DNA of 64,000 nucleotides from a virus. Both the position numbers and the translations under genes were made by a program. Below, piece after piece: positions 62,758 through 64,000 of the stretch. The stretch spans positions 1-64,000 of IMG/VR virus record IMGVR_UViG_3300022744_000026; one strand, written 5' to 3'. Under the pieces are notes generated by a model. That model searched no databases, was not told the DNA's origin, and saw only the letters and a program-made list of their open reading frames with translations. The stretch's first letter is position 1; every line of letters starts with the position of its first letter.

Positions 62758-63577
62758 CTTCAGCAAAGACGTTTTCCGCCAGCGGCTTCATTTTCTCAAC
62801 AACACTTCTGGCAATGTGTTGCCCTGGCTGCGGTGGAATAATCCAGCCATTTGAGCCCTCCATGAGCACACGGAACGTCATGTACTGGCTGTAGTTTTTC
62901 CCGCCCATGCTGGTGTCGAACCTCACCATGCCCTCATAACGGCTGTGCTGCTTGGGCAGTCCCACCAGCTTCTCACCCCACTGGTACAGGTTGCGCGGCA
63001 CCATCACATGCTGCCGCGTGGCCTGGTTGAACAGGAATGGCGTCTGGTGCTTCTTCCCCATCACCTGGGTGCCCCACCTGGGGTGCAGTGAAGTCACCTC
63101 GCCAGCCGGGCGCTGGCCCTGGCCGGCGACCGTGCTGGCCTTCAGCAGCTTCGCGGCATCGTAGACCGCATCAGGCATGGCCTTCGCATGCGCCTCATTC
63201 CCTGGCGTGTTGTGCCTGAACGGGATGATGAGGAACCGGCGACCGTCCTTCGTCCGGCGCACCTTGCTGCTGGTGTCGAGATACTTCTTAAGGTCGCGCG
63301 CCGGTCGGCCGTCGTCAATCTCCTTGGCGTACTTGTATTCGCTCCAGACGAGGCCTTCAAAGTCGCCGGTCATCTTGGCCTGGATGCTGGCCGCGTAGGC
63401 GTCTTTCTCACCAGACCACAGCTTGGCGCGCTGCACCGACTCCATCCAGCTTGACTGCGTGGCAGTCACCACGGCGCGCACGGCCTGATTCAACCTCGGC
63501 AGCACGGCAGCATTGATGATCGCGCCGGCCTGGGCGCCGACGTCTGTCAGGTCGACGCGGATCTGGAATTGGCTCAT
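62738..63577 (-). CDS. Minus-strand phage protein among virion genes
   Basis: A 279-residue protein from ATG 63577: MSQFQIRVDLTDVGAQAGAI, SSWMESVQRAKLWSGEKDAY, SIQAKMTGDFEGLVWSEYKY, AKEIDDGRPARDLKKYLDTS, FLIIPFRHNTPG and MTFRVLMEGSNGWIIPPQPG. Similar proteins are encoded with neck genes in other phages, usually in the same direction as far as I recall. Here it runs opposite to its neighbours and its end overlaps the homing endonuclease by 20 nt. Possible inversion linked to the insertion. Confidence 0.7.
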   Translation of the reverse strand: MSQFQIRVDLTDVGAQAGAIINAAVLPRLNQAVRAVVTATQSSWMESVQRAKLWSGEKDAYAASIQAKMTGDFEGLVWSEYKYAKEIDDGRPARDLKKYLDTSSKVRRTKDGRRFLIIPFRHNTPGNEAHAKAMPDAVYDAAKLLKASTVAGQGQRPAGEVTSLHPRWGTQVMGKKHQTPFLFNQATRQHVMVPRNLYQWGEKLVGLPKQHSRYEGMVRFDTSMGGKNYSQYMTFRVLMEGSNGWIIPPQPGQHIARSVVEKMKPLAENVFAEAMKRGG

Positions 63578-63604
63578 GCGTAGCATCCTGCCGTCACGCC
63601 TCGT

Positions 63605-63624
63605 CGTGACCGCACCATTCACTC
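63605..63624 (+). promoter_or_regulatory. Late promoter element before last gene
   Basis: CGTGAC at 63605, N2, CACCAT, six bases, ATG 63625. The upstream neighbour is divergent, so this element cannot be a stop-codon by-product and must lie in promoter DNA. Confidence 0.65.
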
Positions 63625-64000
63625 ATGTCGATCACAGCCATCACGCCGATTCCGTCAGGGTCTGCGCTCAGGGTCTACCTGAGCCCACCCGCTGGCGCCG
63701 TCGCGTGGCGCATCCTGCGCAAGGCTGCTGATACCTTCACGGGGCCCAACGATGTCGATGCTCTGGTTGTGCACGCCGGCACTGCTCGCAGCGCACTGGA
63801 TGACGTGGGCCTGGTGGATGGCTCCACCTACTTCTACCGCGTCTATTACTGGTCCGGCACGACGTGGACTGCCAGTGCGAGCCTGAGCGCCACGCCTGGC
63901 GCGACGTACTCGGACGAGTCCGCTGACGCGCTCACGGTGTTCCGCGACCGCATCGACGCCGGCCTGACGGTCGAAGTGGCGCGCGGCGCACTGAAGCACG
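63625..64000 (+). CDS. Partial virion protein (runs off right edge)
   Basis: An open frame from ATG 63625: MSITAITPIPSGSALRVYLS, VAWRILRKAADTFTG, LVDGSTYFYRVYYWSGTTWT and SADALTVFRDRIDAGLTVEV, continuing past the edge. Residues ~1-85 read as a fibronectin-III-like domain. The later part (LTVFRDRIDAGL) resembles neck/tail-completion proteins. At least 125 codons are visible. Confidence 0.65.
   Translation, partial: MSITAITPIPSGSALRVYLSPPAGAVAWRILRKAADTFTGPNDVDALVVHAGTARSALDDVGLVDGSTYFYRVYYWSGTTWTASASLSATPGATYSDESADALTVFRDRIDAGLTVEVARGALKH

Overview
The window reads as one continuous stretch of a tailed bacteriophage genome (Caudoviricetes), free phage or prophage, from a GC-rich, probably betaproteobacterial (Burkholderiales-like) host. 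The host guess rests on base composition and general protein character only. Phage genes reach both ends, so the genome is larger than 64 kb. I see no integrase, CI-type repressor, holin, endolysin, DNA polymerase or long tail module; these may lie outside the window or be absent.

Layout. (1) 1-8350, minus strand: a tightly overlapping recombination and replication operon with RdgC, a MazG-like NTP pyrophosphohydrolase, a RecD/Dda-like helicase, small HTH proteins, an unassigned protein that may be an annealing protein, a Rad50/SbcC-like ATPase and a RecE-like PDDEXK exonuclease. (2) 8351-15962, plus strand, from a divergent control region: an HTH protein, a C5-cytosine methyltransferase with a second gene nested in another frame, a RadD-like SF2 helicase, SSB, a VRR-NUC nuclease and a primase/helicase. 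(3) 15959-21492, minus strand: small accessory genes including HNH nuclease, Rap1a-like secreted protein, a sliding-clamp-like protein and a KilA-N protein. (4) 21981-32955, plus strand: small Zn-ribbon and membrane proteins, a metallopeptidase, TerS, TerL, a SLOG protein, a tailspike and the portal. (5) 32956-34038: a structured, gene-poor stretch with a tRNA-Tyr. (6) 34039-45079, plus strand: a secreted repeat protein, an OmpA-domain protein, small overlapping genes, a MuF-like minor head protein, a two-domain 2H-phosphoesterase/ADP-ribosyltransferase protein and a 1667-residue polyvalent protein. (7) 44997-47169, minus strand: a small accessory operon. (8) 47776-62757, plus strand: a Bro-N protein, a 1509-residue SF2 helicase polyvalent protein, prohead protease, scaffold, major capsid protein, repeat-rich surface proteins, connectors and a GIY-YIG homing endonuclease. 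(9) 62738-64000: one minus-strand virion-type gene and the start of the next plus-strand gene.

Three regulatory patterns stand out. First, ten late (virion) genes are preceded by CGTGAC-N2-YANNNT placed 20 nt (seven genes), 21 nt (one) or 40 nt (two) before the start codon. The close copies have no Shine-Dalgarno and look like leaderless promoters; the two at 40 nt are followed by ribosome-binding sequence. Second, early genes share a TACACT -10 hexamer, and three accessory genes share a bipartite CAACCCCTCAT...GTAGTAAATTT element. Third, two homologous ~185-bp AT-rich dyad-symmetric elements (21672-21856 and 47354-47534) occupy the two divergent gaps next to the KilA-N and Bro-N genes. They are candidates for replication origins, partition sites or operators.

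The likely internal logic is as follows. The left block replicates, recombines and modifies DNA. Virion genes are switched on through the late elements. Two giant polyvalent proteins and an ART fusion, encoded among head genes, are probably packaged and injected to counter host defence at entry. All assignments come from reading translated sequence and remembered family signatures; no database search was run.
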